Source of the DNA: Longimycelium tulufanense | GTDB taxonomy: Bacteria; Actinomycetota; Actinomycetes; Mycobacteriales; Pseudonocardiaceae | Assembly: GCF_014645795.1 (NCBI RefSeq) | Contig: NZ_BMMK01000001.1 | Location: 1-64,000, forward strand | DNA: 64,000 bases | Direction of reading: 5' to 3' | In this document: positions 43,057-52,477 of the stretch, in pieces | Layout of the letters: every line of letters starts with the position of its first letter | Position numbering within the stretch: the stretch's first letter is position 1 | Position numbers and translations under genes: made by a program | The notes under the pieces: model-generated | Databases searched by the model: none | Told to the model about the DNA's origin: nothing | The model's input: only the letters and a program-made list of their open reading frames with translations

Positions 43057-44295
43057 TCAGGAGGTCTGGATGGCCTCGTCGCAGGGTTTGGTCGCGATGT
43101 TCACGCCAACCAGCGCGGCGACGATCAACGCGATGAGTGGCAGCGGGAGCGGTGTGAGCGGAGTGACGAGGATGAGCACCGCTGCCAGCGGGAACGCACT
43201 GTTCAGCAGCGGACCCCGGTGATGCGGCCGGACGTGCAGGCCCCACACGCTGATCAGGAAGAGCGCCACCGGAACCGCAACCGCCATCCCCGCGGCAAGC
43301 GGGGAGATGTGCGTCTGATGGGTATCGAAGTCGATGCCAACTTCCAACCCGGCGCCGACGGCTGCGGCGGAGGCGAAGATCAGGTAGTGCCCGTATCCCC
43401 AGACGAACGCGGTGCGGTTCGACGAGAGGGTTTCGTGCGCGGGCTGGTCGAAGTACAGCCACCACATCCCGAAGACCATCACCAACCCGCTGGCCGCCAC
43501 CGAGAGGAGCGCCGCGGTCACCGCGGTCTCCTCGATCGCCGACTGCATCGCGAACGCCGTGCCGATGATCAGCTCACCGAGCACGATGATGGTGAACAGC
43601 CCGTACCGTTCCGCGATATGCCGGGGATGCCAGGTGGTCGGACGCGCGGACTCGGCGAACACCGGCACCGCGAACTCCCCGAGCACCAGGACCGCGAACC
43701 CGACCATGCCCCAGGGCTCGGGGAGCCCGAGCCGGGCAATCCAGCCAATCTGGACCAGCGAGACCCCGGACGCATAGCGCAACGCGGTTCGTCGGCCCGC
43801 CACGTCGGTGCTCGCCGCCCGAAGCCACTGGGACACCAGGGCCAACCGCATGACCACGTACCCGATCGTGATCACGGTGAAGTCCCGCTGATCGAAGGCG
43901 GGCGGCACGCCGGCGGCAAGGATCAACGCACCGGCGATCTGTACCAGCGTGGTCACCCGGTAGACGCCGTCATCGGTGTCATAGGCCGAGGCGAACCAGG
44001 TGAAGTTCAGCCACGCCCACCAGATCGCGAAGAAAACCAGGGCATAGCTCACCAAGCCCGTGCCGAAATGCGCCTCGGACACCGAATGGTGCAGCCGGGC
44101 CGCAGCCTGCCCGACCGCGACGACGAAGCACAGGTCGAAGAACAGCTCGAGCGGCGTGGCGGGACGATGCGACTCACTGCTGTTCCGGGCCGCCATCGGG
44201 CGGTACCACGGGCTGATGCCGCGCGCACTCATCATGGTGCGACCGGACATCGGCATTTCGCGGTTGGCGCCGGAACCTTCGTCGACGGGAGGCAT
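43057..44295 (-). CDS. low temperature requirement protein A (LtrA) family membrane protein
   Basis: This 412-residue protein has about eleven hydrophobic segments. The family hallmark is the start of the membrane domain, ATPLELFFDLCFVVAVGQ, followed by FFAIWWAWLNFTWFASAYDTDD and the ERYGLFTIIVLGELIIG segment. LtrA was named in Listeria; its transport or other function is not known. ATG 44295 overlaps the stop of the upstream NTF2-like gene (TGATG), so the two are coupled; a longer frame to 44370 would run into that gene and is unlikely. Confidence 0.9.
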   Translation of the reverse strand: MPPVDEGSGANREMPMSGRTMMSARGISPWYRPMAARNSSESHRPATPLELFFDLCFVVAVGQAAARLHHSVSEAHFGTGLVSYALVFFAIWWAWLNFTWFASAYDTDDGVYRVTTLVQIAGALILAAGVPPAFDQRDFTVITIGYVVMRLALVSQWLRAASTDVAGRRTALRYASGVSLVQIGWIARLGLPEPWGMVGFAVLVLGEFAVPVFAESARPTTWHPRHIAERYGLFTIIVLGELIIGTAFAMQSAIEETAVTAALLSVAASGLVMVFGMWWLYFDQPAHETLSSNRTAFVWGYGHYLIFASAAAVGAGLEVGIDFDTHQTHISPLAAGMAVAVPVALFLISVWGLHVRPHHRGPLLNSAFPLAAVLILVTPLTPLPLPLIALIVAALVGVNIATKPCDEAIQTS

Positions 44296-44609
44296 CAGAG
44301 CGCGCCGACATCCATTCTGGTGATCTTGTCCTCCTCCACCTCGAACCGCCAGTAGGTCGGCATGTCCCACTGGTCGGACTGGTAGCGGCCGGTCAGGTAC
44401 AGGCCGTCGTTCTCCTCCCGCTCCACCTCGAGGTGGCCGTGCGAGCGGAACACCTCGCGGTCGGCCCAGGTCTGGAGCTGTTGTGACGTACCGTCGTCGG
44501 TCATCTCGGCGCCCAGGGCGAAGGCGTCCAGGAACGACTTCCGGTCACCGTCCCGCATGGCGACGATTACGCGTCGAACGACCGGGTTGCTGAGGCTCTC
44601 GGGCCGCAT
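44295..44609 (-). CDS. NTF2/SnoaL-like small protein
   Basis: A 104-residue protein with the alpha+beta cone pattern of the NTF2-like superfamily: N-terminal helices (VVRRVIVAMRDGDRKSFLDAF) then strands (GHLEVEREENDGLYLTGRY, TYWRFEVEEDKITRMDVGA). Members may be enzymes, ligand binders or association domains; this one has no distinctive catalytic pair that I can identify. GGGAGG precedes ATG 44609. It is coupled to ltrA and divergent from the SDR gene. Confidence 0.75.
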   Translation of the reverse strand: MRPESLSNPVVRRVIVAMRDGDRKSFLDAFALGAEMTDDGTSQQLQTWADREVFRSHGHLEVEREENDGLYLTGRYQSDQWDMPTYWRFEVEEDKITRMDVGAL

Positions 44610-44887
44610 GACATCCTCCCGCGGCGCAGATGACGATCTACAGTGGACGATCCGAGTGTTTGTCACGCTGCCCGTGATCGCAAACAAGACGTCCTTGGAG
44701 CTGGCCCGGCCGGGGCGCTCCGTCACAAGTCTGGCTTGTGGCCGGTCCAGCGGACTTCTGTTTCCGATCTTGCGTCGCACTGACCATTCTCGAAGTCGTC
44801 CGCATTGGAGGTTCGCTTCGCCGTGGGGGCGGCAGCCGCACCGGGGTGCTTTCCCGCCGCATGCGACGCAGAGAAAGGGCAGCAAGC

Positions 44888-45643
44888 ATGAGCAAGAACT
44901 CCCTTGCCGGCAAGGTCGTGCTGGTCGGTGGCGGTGCGAAGAACCTTGGTGGCCTGCTGAGCAGGACGGTGGCCACCGAGGGTGCGAACGTGGTGATCCA
45001 CTACCACTCCGACGCCACCAAGGCCGACGCCGAGGAGACGGCCGAGGCTGTCCGGGCGGCCGGTGGCGAGGCTCTCCTCGTCCAGGGCGACCTGACCAGC
45101 GTCAGCGACGTCGAGCACCTGTTCGCCACGGCCAAGGACCGGTTCGGCGGCATCGACGTCGCGGTCAACACCGCCGGCATGGTGTTGCGCAAGCCGATCG
45201 TGGAGACCACCGAGGAGGAGTACGACCGGATGGCGGCCGTCAACGCCAAGGCCGCGTACTTCTTCATCCGTGAGGCGGGCCGGCACCTCAACGACAACGG
45301 CAAGATCATCACGATCCTCACGGCGTTGCTCGCCGCCTTCACCGACGGCTACTCCACCTACGCCGGGGGCAAGGCACCGGTCGAGCACTTCGCCCGGGCC
45401 GCCGCCAAGGAGTTCGCCGCCCGCGGCATCTCCGTGAACAACGTCGCGCCCGGCCCGATGGACACGCCGTTCTTCTACGGGCAGGAGACCCCGGAGCGGG
45501 TCGCGTTCCACAAGTCGCAGGCCATGGGCAACCAGCTCACCCAGATCGAGGACATCGTCCCACTCATCACGTTCCTGGCCACCGACGGCTGGTGGATCAC
45601 CGGACAGACCATCTTCGCCAACGGCGGTTACACCACCCGCTGA
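44888..45643 (+). CDS. short-chain dehydrogenase/reductase
   Basis: A 251-residue classical SDR oxidoreductase. The nucleotide loop VLVGGGAKNLGGLLSR departs from the usual T-G-x3-G-x-G; then NTAGMVLRKP, the active-site Y-x-x-x-K as YSTYAGGKAPVEHFARA, and NNVAPGPMDTPFF after it, ending with ITGQTIFANGGYTTR. The presumed Ser of the triad is replaced by Thr in ITILTALLAAF. The substrate is not known. A LysR regulator follows 139 bases downstream with a terminator between them. Confidence 0.88.
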   Translation: MSKNSLAGKVVLVGGGAKNLGGLLSRTVATEGANVVIHYHSDATKADAEETAEAVRAAGGEALLVQGDLTSVSDVEHLFATAKDRFGGIDVAVNTAGMVLRKPIVETTEEEYDRMAAVNAKAAYFFIREAGRHLNDNGKIITILTALLAAFTDGYSTYAGGKAPVEHFARAAAKEFAARGISVNNVAPGPMDTPFFYGQETPERVAFHKSQAMGNQLTQIEDIVPLITFLATDGWWITGQTIFANGGYTTR

Positions 45644-45670
45644 ACCGTCAGGATCCCGTCCACACCCAAT

Positions 45671-45723
45671 GGTGGGGCGCGGCCGACCCGCCGGAGACTC
45701 CGGCAGGGCAGCCGCGCCCCACC
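45671..45723 (+). terminator. branched hairpin after the SDR gene
   Basis: Arms GGTGGGGCGCGGC (45671-45683) and GCCGCGCCCCACC (45711-45723) are perfectly complementary over 13 bp and enclose a smaller GCCGGAG/CTCCGGC-type hairpin. It separates the SDR and LysR genes. Confidence 0.8.
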
Positions 45724-45781
45724 CCGTTCCGGTGCCGGCTCCCGTTTGCCGGGACGGGCTCCAGGGAGGAGGCTTGAGCAG

Positions 45782-46735
45782 GTGGAGCTGAACCTGCGGC
45801 TGCTCCATGCGCTCCTCGTGGTCGCCGAGGAAGGCAGCATGACCCGGGCCGCCACCAGGCTGAACCTCACCCAGCAGGCGGTCAGTGGCCAGATCCAGCA
45901 GCTCGAGCGACTGGCCGGTGCCACGCTGCTGGTCCGCAACTCGCGCGGCGTGGAGTTGACACCGGCCGGCGAGGTCGTCGCCAGGCACGGCCGCCAGATG
46001 CTGGCCGCGGCCGACCGCATGCTGGACGAGACCCGGCGGGTGGCGCAGGGCACGGCTGGCCGGGTCCGGGTCGCGTTCAAGGCGCAGAGCACCGCGCACT
46101 TCATGCCCCAGGTAGTCGCGGCGTTGAAGGGCTCGGACATCGATGTCGAGATGACCTCGGTGTCCACCCTGAACGAGGAGATCGAGCTGCTCACCGGAGG
46201 CGGGGCCGATGCTGCCTTCCTGTGGCTCCCGGCCGGCGACGACAGGCTGGACACCGCCCCGGTGCTCACCGAACCCCGCGTCGCGGCGCTGCCTCCGGAC
46301 CACCCGCTCGCCGGGCGGCCCGCGGTCGAGCTCGCCGAGCTCGCCGACGAGCCCGTGATCGGCCCGCACTCGACCGTGCCGCAGGAGGTCATCCGGTTCT
46401 GGGTCATCGACCCCAGGCCGGACGGCACCCCCGTCCGCTACGGCCCGGAGGGCCGCACGCCCGAGGAGTGCCTGCAGCTGGTCGCCAGCCACCGGGGCGT
46501 CTGGATCGCGCCTGCCTCGGCGGCGGACTACTTCACCCATCCCCGCCTGGCCTGGGTGCTGATCACCGATGCGGAGCCCTTCGAGCTCGCGCTCGCGTGG
46601 CCGCGCGGCGGGAACAGCCCCCTGCTGCGCACCTTCCTCGAACACTGCCGGACCATCGCGGGGGAAACCTACCCGCCAACCGGTGTGACCGCTGCCGAAG
46701 GGTTCAACGCACCGCCCTCGCACGACCGGGCGTGA
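45782..46735 (+). CDS. LysR-family transcriptional regulator
   Basis: A 317-residue regulator: N-terminal winged helix (LRLLHALLVVAEEGSMTRAA, LNLTQQAVSGQIQQLE, NSRGVELTPAGEVVARHG) and a LysR substrate-binding domain from about residue 90. GTG 45782 follows an AGGGAGGAGG stretch. It may act on the SDR gene just upstream or on itself; LysR genes more often lie divergent from targets, so the target is uncertain. Confidence 0.92.
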   Translation: MELNLRLLHALLVVAEEGSMTRAATRLNLTQQAVSGQIQQLERLAGATLLVRNSRGVELTPAGEVVARHGRQMLAAADRMLDETRRVAQGTAGRVRVAFKAQSTAHFMPQVVAALKGSDIDVEMTSVSTLNEEIELLTGGGADAAFLWLPAGDDRLDTAPVLTEPRVAALPPDHPLAGRPAVELAELADEPVIGPHSTVPQEVIRFWVIDPRPDGTPVRYGPEGRTPEECLQLVASHRGVWIAPASAADYFTHPRLAWVLITDAEPFELALAWPRGGNSPLLRTFLEHCRTIAGETYPPTGVTAAEGFNAPPSHDRA

Positions 46736-46873
46736 CGGGAGCCTCCGCGGTCGCTCGGCGGTGTGGAGAGGCACTCGATGGGGATTCTTCCGCTGTGCCG
46801 GGGAATGCGGGCGGTTCTAGGTTGGCAGTGGGTACCCAATGAGTACGCGGGGAATCCCCTTCGGGAGGCGGTC

Positions 46874-47635
46874 ATGGCCGAATCAGCCCGCAACGACCCC
46901 GGGCGCATGACACCGGAGTACAACTACGAGCACTTCAGCCTGGCCCACCGGACGCTGGACCGGTTGGAAGGGGTGCGGGAGGGCGAGCCCGCACCCGACT
47001 TCATCGCCAGCCGGCTGGACGGCACGCCCGTGCGGTTGTCCGACTACCGAGGACGGCCCGTCGTCCTGGAGGCCGGCAGCGTCACGTGTCCCATGTACGA
47101 GCGCGGCATCGACCGCATGAACGCGCTGGCCTTCCGGTACCCCGATGTTGCTTTCCTGGTGCTCTACACCCGCGAGGCGCATCCCGGCGAGCGGCTCGGG
47201 CCGCACCGCAACATGGACGACAAGATCAATGCGGCGCGGTTCGTCGCGGAGGCGGACAGCGAGGGACGCACGATCCTCGTCGACGACCTCGACGGCAGCG
47301 CGCACCGGCAGTACGGGATGCTCCCCAACACCGTGCACGTCATCGACCCCGACGGCGCGGTTGTCTTCCGGAGCATGTGGAACGACCCGTCCGTGGTCGA
47401 GCACGCGCTGCGGCGGATGCGGAGCGGTGGTGACCCGAGCACGCTGCGCCCGCGGTTCCGGCCCGCTCCGCCGAAGGTCCTGCTCCGCATCCTGCACCGG
47501 GCGGGATGGCAGGCGCTCCGGGACTTCGCCGTGGCGTTTCCCCGGGTGGTGTGGGTGCACCTCAAACGGTGGTGGACGGCGTCGCAGGGCAGCACCGGAT
47601 CCCGCGCACGGCAGCGACCGCTCGGCGGCTGGTAG
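46874..47635 (+). CDS. deiodinase-like thioredoxin-fold protein
   Basis: A 253-residue redoxin. The thioredoxin-fold core starts PAPDFIASRLDGTPVRLSDY. The segment G-S-V-T-C-P (Cys72) aligns with the G-S-C-T-U-P active site of iodothyronine deiodinases, with Cys in place of selenocysteine, and LYTREAHPGERLG matches the deiodinase Y-x-x-E-A-H-P loop. Only one cysteine is at the active site, so it needs an external thiol partner. The C-terminal 60 residues (PPKVLLRILHRAG, VWVHLKRWW) are basic and amphipathic. Bacterial relatives have no thyroid-hormone role; the substrate is unknown. GGGAGGCGGTC precedes ATG 46874. Confidence 0.85.
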   Translation: MAESARNDPGRMTPEYNYEHFSLAHRTLDRLEGVREGEPAPDFIASRLDGTPVRLSDYRGRPVVLEAGSVTCPMYERGIDRMNALAFRYPDVAFLVLYTREAHPGERLGPHRNMDDKINAARFVAEADSEGRTILVDDLDGSAHRQYGMLPNTVHVIDPDGAVVFRSMWNDPSVVEHALRRMRSGGDPSTLRPRFRPAPPKVLLRILHRAGWQALRDFAVAFPRVVWVHLKRWWTASQGSTGSRARQRPLGGW

Positions 47636-47719
47636 GCGCAGTCGCCGAGCGGCCGGACGACCTACTCGGACGCGTTGATGGAGACGGACGGCTCGGCTGT
47701 CAAGCCGTTTACCCTCCCC

Positions 47720-47748
47720 TGTGGACAACCCGCCCTGCCTGTGGACAG
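47720..47748. other. two DnaA-box-like 9-mers, 20 bp apart
   Basis: TGTGGACAA (47720-47728) is the exact reverse complement of the actinomycete DnaA box TTGTCCACA; TGTGGACAG (47740-47748) differs at one position. Tandem spacing is two helical turns. Function is unproven. Confidence 0.55.
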
Positions 47749-47752
47749 TGCT

Positions 47753-47782
47753 TTGACCTGCCCTGTTGCTGATCACTACGCT
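47753..47782 (+). promoter_or_regulatory. sigma-70-type promoter without a protein gene
   Basis: TTGACC (47753-47758) and TACGCT (47777-47782) are separated by 18 bp, close to the actinomycete housekeeping consensus. Transcription would begin near 47790 and run into the 47801-47828 hairpin. Confidence 0.5.
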
Positions 47783-47800
47783 GGACGCGGGGCGTCAGCC

Positions 47801-47828
47801 CCCAGGGACGGGCGGGGGCCGTCCTGGG
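47801..47828 (+). terminator. GC-rich hairpin downstream of the 47753 promoter
   Basis: CCCAGGGACGG (47801-47811) pairs with CCGTCCTGGG (47819-47828) with one bulge; the loop is GCGGGGG. It could be a terminator, an attenuator or part of a small RNA. Confidence 0.5.
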
Positions 47829-47948
47829 AGAGGCACTGCTGGTGGGCGTGTTCGGGGCCGGTGCGGGGGCCGGGCCGCGCACGGGTGTCGACGGGCCGGC
47901 CGGCTCCGAGAAGGCGGGGCCACCCGGGCCGGGGGGCGGCAGGGGCGC

Positions 47949-48125
47949 TCAGTCGTCGGCGTCGTCGTCGCGGGCGAGGAAGGTCGCGAAACGCTCGACC
48001 GCGTCCTCGAAGTCGGGGTTCTGGTCGACGAACGCGCGCATCCTGTCCGCGAGCCAGGCGAGGGTGACCTCCTCGTCGCCGCGGCGGTCCTCCAGCTCCT
48101 CGATCCCGCGGTCAGTGAAGTACAC
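47949..48125 (-). CDS. DUF6104 family small acidic protein
   Basis: A 58-residue protein beginning VYFTDRGIEELEDRRGDEE and ending DVLARDDDADD-like (FATFLARDDDADD). This small protein is conserved downstream of kgd in actinomycetes, and its order here is the same. GTG 48125 is preceded by CAGGAGGACCC; the open frame further upstream is cysteine-rich nonsense. Function is unknown. A terminator separates it from kgd, so it has its own promoter. Confidence 0.85.
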   Translation of the reverse strand: MYFTDRGIEELEDRRGDEEVTLAWLADRMRAFVDQNPDFEDAVERFATFLARDDDADD

Positions 48126-48204
48126 GGGTCCTCCTGATGGGGCGCAACAACACTGGGAACGGCACTGGGTTGACAACACCGGCCGAGCCCCTGGCGGGGA
48201 ACGG

Positions 48205-48246
48205 CCGAGCCCGCCGGACCGGAAGAACCGGATCCGGCGGGCTCGG
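48205..48246 (-). terminator. terminator of kgd
   Basis: CCGAGCCCGCCGGA (48205-48218) and TCCGGCGGGCTCGG (48233-48246) are perfectly complementary; CCGG/CCGG pairs extend the stem around an AAGAA loop. It starts 15 bases after the kgd stop on the minus strand. Confidence 0.9.
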
Positions 48247-48260
48247 ATCAGCCTAAGAGA

Positions 48261-51200
48261 TCAGCCGAAGGCGTTGGCGAGAACCTCGGCCTGCTCGACC
48301 TCGTGCACCTTGCTGATGCCCGAGGACGGTGCGGCCATCGCCCGCCGCGACACCCGCCTGAGCCCACCCAGACGCTCGGGCAGCAGCTCCGGCAGGGCCA
48401 GACCGAGGAACGGCCAGGCACCCTGGTTCGCCGGCTCCTCCTGCACCCAGCGGACGTCGGTGGCGTTCGGGTAGCGGTCCAGCGCCTCCGACAGCCGGCG
48501 GTGCGGCACCGGGTAGAGCTGCTCGATCCGCACGATCGCGGTGTCGGAGATGCCGCGCTTCTCCCGCTCGCTGTTCAGCTCGTAGGCGATCTTGCCGCTG
48601 CACAGCAGCACCCGCCTGACCTTCGCCGGGTCGCTGACCAGCGGGTCGTCCAGCACCGAACGGAACCGGCCCTCGGTGAAGTCACGCACCGGGCTGCTCG
48701 CCGCCTTCAGCCGCAGCATCGACTTCGGCGTGAACACCACCAGCGGCCGCTGCACGCCGTCCAGCGCGTGCCGCCGCAGCAGGTGGAAGTAGCTGGCCGG
48801 GGTGGACGGCACGGCCACCGTCATCGACCCCTCGGCGCAAAGCTGCAGCCACCGCTCGATCCGGCCCGAGGTGTGGTCCGGGCCCTGGCCCTCGTGGCCG
48901 TGCGGCAGCAGCACCACGACGTCGGAGCGCTGGCCCCACTTCGCCTCACCGGACGAGATGAACTCGTCGATGATCGACTGCGCGCCGTTGACGAAGTCGC
49001 CGAACTGCGCCTCCCACAGCACCAGCGCGTCCGGGTTGGCCACCGAGTAGCCGTACTCGAAGCCCAGCGCGGCGAACTCCGACAGCGCCGAGTCGTAGGC
49101 CAGGAACTTGCCCGGCCCGTCGCCCAGGTTCTGCAGCGGGGTGTACTCCTGGCCGGTCTTGCGGTCGATCAGCACCGCGTGCCGCTGGGTGAACGTGCCG
49201 CGCCGGGAGTCCTGGCCGGACAGCCGCACCAGCCGGCCCTCCGCCACCAGCGAGCCGAAGGCCAGCAGCTCGGCGAACGACCAGTCGATACCGCCCTCGC
49301 GGGCCATCTTGGCGCGCCGCTCCAGCACCGGCCGCACCCGCGGGTGCGGGGAGAAACCCTCGGGCAGCTCGACGTGCGCGTCGGCGATCCGCTCCAGCAT
49401 CTCCGACGACACCGCGGTGGGCACCTTGGTCGGGATCGGCTGCTCGGCCTCCACCGACGGGCTCGGCTCCGCCGGGTGCCGCTCCAGCTCCCGCACCTCG
49501 TTGAACACGTGCTCCAGCTGGCTGGCGTAGTCCTTCAGCGCCTTCTCGGCCTCGTCGACCGAGATGTCACCGCGCCCGATCAACGCCTCGGTGTAGATCT
49601 TGCGGACGCTGCGCTTGGTGTCGATGATGTCGTACATGGCCGGCTGGGTCATCGACGGGTCGTCGCCCTCGTTGTGGCCCCGACGCCGGTAGCAGACCAT
49701 GTCGATCACGACGTCCTTGTTGAACGCCTGCCGGTAGTCCACGGCCAGCTTGGCGACCCAGTAGCACGCCTCCGGGTCGTCGCCGTTCACGTGGAACACC
49801 GGCGCCTGGATCATCTTCGCCACGTCGGTGCAGTACTGGCTGGAGCGCGAGTGCTCCGGCGCGGTGGTGAAGCCGACCTGGTTGTTGATGACGATGTGCA
49901 CGGTGCCGCCGGTGCGGTAACCCCGCAGCAGCGCCAGGTTCAGCGTCTCGGCGACCACACCCTGGCCGGCGAACGCCGCGTCCCCGTGCAGCAGCACGGG
50001 CAGCACGGTGAAGCCCTCCTGGCCCTTGTCCAGCAGGTCCTGCTTGGCGCGGACGATGCCCTCCAGCACCGGGTCCACCGCCTCCAGGTGCGACGGGTTA
50101 CAGGTCAGCGAGACCTTCACCTCGCCGTCGCCGAACATCCGGAAGTACTTGCCCTCGGCGCCCAGGTGGTACTTCACGTCGCCGGAGCCGTGCGCCTGGC
50201 CCGGGTCGAGGTTGCCCTCGAACTCGCGGAAGATCTGCGAGATCGGCTTCTCGACGATGTTGGCCAGCACGTTGAGCCGGCCCCGGTGCGGCATGCCGAT
50301 GACGACCTCGTCCAGGTCGTGCTCGGCGGACTTGTCCAACACCGCGTCCAGCAGCGGGATGACGGTCTCCCCGCCCTCCAGCGAGAACCGCTTCTGCCCG
50401 ACGTACTTGGTCTGCAGGAAGGTCTCGAACGCCTCGGCCGCGTTCAGCTTGGACAGGATGTACTTCTGCACCGTGGCCGCAGGCTTCTCGTGCGGGACCT
50501 CGATGCGCTCCTGCAGCCAGCGCCGCTCGGCCGGGTCGGTGATGTGCATGTACTCGATGCCCACCGACCGGCAGTAGGAGTCGCGCAGCACGCCCAGCAC
50601 GTCGCGCAGCTTCATCCGCTGCTCGCCGGCGAACCCGCCGATGGCGAACTCGCGGTCCAGGTCCCACAGGGTCAGCCCGTGCGAGAGGACGTCGAGGTCC
50701 TCGTGCCGGCGCTGCCGGTAGTTCAGCGGGTCGGTGTCGGCCATCAGGTGGCCGCGGGTGCGGTAGGCGTCGATCAGCTCCAGCACCCGGGCGGTCTTGT
50801 CGACCGCGCCCTCGGGGATGTCGCGCACCCAGCGCACCGGCTCGTAGGGCAGCCGCAGCGAGGTGAAGACCGAGTCGTAGAAGCCGTCCTCACCGAGCAG
50901 CAGCTGGTGCACCCGGCGCAGGAACTCGCCGGACTCCGCGCCCTGGATGATCCGGTGGTCGTAGGTGGAGGTCAGCGTGATGATCTTGCTGACGCCCATG
51001 TCCACCAGCGTGGACTCGTTGGCGCCCTGGAACTCGGCCGGGTACTCCATCGCGCCGACGCCGATGATCGCGCCCTGGCCCTTGGTCAGCCGCGGCACCG
51101 AGTGGTTGGTGCCGATCGTGCCCGGGTTGGTCAGCGAGATCGTGGTACCGGCGAAGTCGTCGGCGGTGAGGCTGCCGGTGCGGGCCTTACGGATCAGCTC

Positions 51201-52028
51201 CTCGTATGCCTGCCAGAACTGCGCGAAGGTCATCTTCTCGCAGCCCTTGATCGAGGCCACCACCAGCGAGCGCTGGCCGTCCTTGCCCGGCAGGTCGATG
51301 GCCAGGCCGAGGTTGACGTGCTCCGGCGTCACGACGGTGGGCTTGCCGTCCACCGTGTCGTAGAACCGGTTCATGTTCGGGTAGCTCTCCAGCGCCCGAA
51401 CCAGGGCGTAGCCGATGAGATGGGTGAAGGAGACCTTGCCCCCGCGGGTCCGCTTCAGGTGGTTGTTGATGACGATCCGGTTGTCCGCCAGCAGCTTCGC
51501 CGGCACCGCGCGCACGCTCGTCGCGGTCGGCACCGTCAGCGACTGCTCCATGTTCTTGGCGATCGCGGCGGGGGCGCCGCGCAGCGGCTTGCGCTCCTCG
51601 CCGGCGGCCGGCTTGACCGGCGCCGCGGTGGGGGCCTGGGTCGGCGACGGCTTGCCGGTGGCGCGGGCGGCGGCGGTGCTGGTGCTCGGGGCGGGGCCGG
51701 GGGCCGGCGCGGGCTTGGCGGCCGGCTGGGTGGTCGTGGTCGTCGTGGGGCGCGTCATGGTGGGCTGAACCTGGCCGTTGGTGTCCCGGGTGGGCGCGGG
51801 CTGCTTCGACGCGGTCGTGGCCGCGGGGGTGGTGGCAGCGGAGGTGGCGGAGCCTGCCTGCTTCGCCTGGGCGGCCGGAGCGCCCGTCTTCTGCGTCGGC
51901 TTGTAGTCAGCGAAGAAGTCGTGCCACGCCGGGTCTACCGATGAAGGATCGGCGAGGAACTGCTCGTACATTTCCTCGACCAACCACTCGTTGGGGCCGA
52001 ACTGTGACGCAGGACTGCTGCTGGACAC
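48261..52028 (-). CDS. kgd: multifunctional 2-oxoglutarate decarboxylase/dehydrogenase (Kgd)
   Basis: A 1255-residue enzyme of the tricarboxylic acid cycle that is both E1o and E2o: it decarboxylates 2-oxoglutarate with thiamine diphosphate and feeds the 2-oxoglutarate dehydrogenase complex. The N-terminus [20 protein letters not shown] is typical; residues 50-140 are a Pro/Ala/Thr linker; about 150-390 is the E2o-like acyltransferase core ([19 protein letters not shown] contains its His; no lipoyl domain). About 440-1255 is E1o with [18 protein letters not shown], the ThDP region [50 protein letters not shown] and [11 protein letters not shown] 52028. FHA/GarA-type regulation is known in mycobacteria and probably applies. 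Length equals the mycobacterial enzyme. Confidence 0.97.
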   Translation of the reverse strand: MSSSSPASQFGPNEWLVEEMYEQFLADPSSVDPAWHDFFADYKPTQKTGAPAAQAKQAGSATSAATTPAATTASKQPAPTRDTNGQVQPTMTRPTTTTTTQPAAKPAPAPGPAPSTSTAAARATGKPSPTQAPTAAPVKPAAGEERKPLRGAPAAIAKNMEQSLTVPTATSVRAVPAKLLADNRIVINNHLKRTRGGKVSFTHLIGYALVRALESYPNMNRFYDTVDGKPTVVTPEHVNLGLAIDLPGKDGQRSLVVASIKGCEKMTFAQFWQAYEELIRKARTGSLTADDFAGTTISLTNPGTIGTNHSVPRLTKGQGAIIGVGAMEYPAEFQGANESTLVDMGVSKIITLTSTYDHRIIQGAESGEFLRRVHQLLLGEDGFYDSVFTSLRLPYEPVRWVRDIPEGAVDKTARVLELIDAYRTRGHLMADTDPLNYRQRRHEDLDVLSHGLTLWDLDREFAIGGFAGEQRMKLRDVLGVLRDSYCRSVGIEYMHITDPAERRWLQERIEVPHEKPAATVQKYILSKLNAAEAFETFLQTKYVGQKRFSLEGGETVIPLLDAVLDKSAEHDLDEVVIGMPHRGRLNVLANIVEKPISQIFREFEGNLDPGQAHGSGDVKYHLGAEGKYFRMFGDGEVKVSLTCNPSHLEAVDPVLEGIVRAKQDLLDKGQEGFTVLPVLLHGDAAFAGQGVVAETLNLALLRGYRTGGTVHIVINNQVGFTTAPEHSRSSQYCTDVAKMIQAPVFHVNGDDPEACYWVAKLAVDYRQAFNKDVVIDMVCYRRRGHNEGDDPSMTQPAMYDIIDTKRSVRKIYTEALIGRGDISVDEAEKALKDYASQLEHVFNEVRELERHPAEPSPSVEAEQPIPTKVPTAVSSEMLERIADAHVELPEGFSPHPRVRPVLERRAKMAREGGIDWSFAELLAFGSLVAEGRLVRLSGQDSRRGTFTQRHAVLIDRKTGQEYTPLQNLGDGPGKFLAYDSALSEFAALGFEYGYSVANPDALVLWEAQFGDFVNGAQSIIDEFISSGEAKWGQRSDVVVLLPHGHEGQGPDHTSGRIERWLQLCAEGSMTVAVPSTPASYFHLLRRHALDGVQRPLVVFTPKSMLRLKAASSPVRDFTEGRFRSVLDDPLVSDPAKVRRVLLCSGKIAYELNSEREKRGISDTAIVRIEQLYPVPHRRLSEALDRYPNATDVRWVQEEPANQGAWPFLGLALPELLPERLGGLRRVSRRAMAAPSSGISKVHEVEQAEVLANAFG

Positions 52029-52477
52029 GGCTGGCTCTCGCCTCGATCCATCTGCTCGGGGTAGTCACACTCGGTTTTCAGGCTATCCCCCCGCGGGCGG
52101 GCTGTGGTAAACGGTCGCCCCGTGGGGGCGAGGAGTGGGTCACAGGATCGATCCGGAAGACCCTCCGTCACCCGGTCGGCGCTTGCGCTCCCCCGGTCAG
52201 GGAGCCTCGCCTCGGTCGTTACCCGCGGTGGCAACACCCTCCGTGCTAACTTCGCCGGCCCCGCCCGGTTACGTCATCAGCCTGGGCGTGTCGCGATCAC
52301 GGCCACGTTCGGGTGCGACGGTCGCCGGCGATGCGCCGGACGGTCGCCGTGGAGCGCCGAACGGCTCCGCCCAGTCGATCACGCAGCGTGTCGCTGATGT
52401 TGCCCTTCGGGCTTGTCAAGGTCAGCCCGGGTGACGTCCCGGGTGGTTTTCCGGGCGACCCGCCGCCGATGACCTGA
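52029..52477. other. gap holding the kgd leader and the ABC-exporter terminator
   Basis: About 450 bases. The part next to kgd presumably holds its promoter; no clear element was identified. Hairpins at 52402-52443 are next to the exporter stop. No gene was seen. Confidence 0.5.
52402..52443 (-). terminator. hairpins downstream of the fused ABC exporter
   Basis: CCCGGG (52426-52431) and CCCGGG (52438-52443) form a self-complementary stem with a TGACGT loop; GCCC-TTC-GGGC (52402-52412) is a second small hairpin. They lie 35-75 bases past the exporter stop. Confidence 0.5.

Larger units (their letters stand above)
47636..47948. other. non-coding gap with DnaA-type boxes, a promoter and a hairpin
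   Basis: A 313-base gap between the deiodinase-like gene and the DUF6104 gene (convergent). It holds TGTGGACAA at 47720-47728 and TGTGGACAG at 47740-47748, a sigma-70-type promoter at 47753-47782 and a hairpin at 47801-47828. No open frame is convincing. Confidence 0.6.

Noticed and set aside
48303-51944. A 1213-codon open plus-strand frame opposite kgd
   Set aside because: High-G+C codon bias keeps the opposite strand open; the sequence is low-complexity and kgd is unmistakable.
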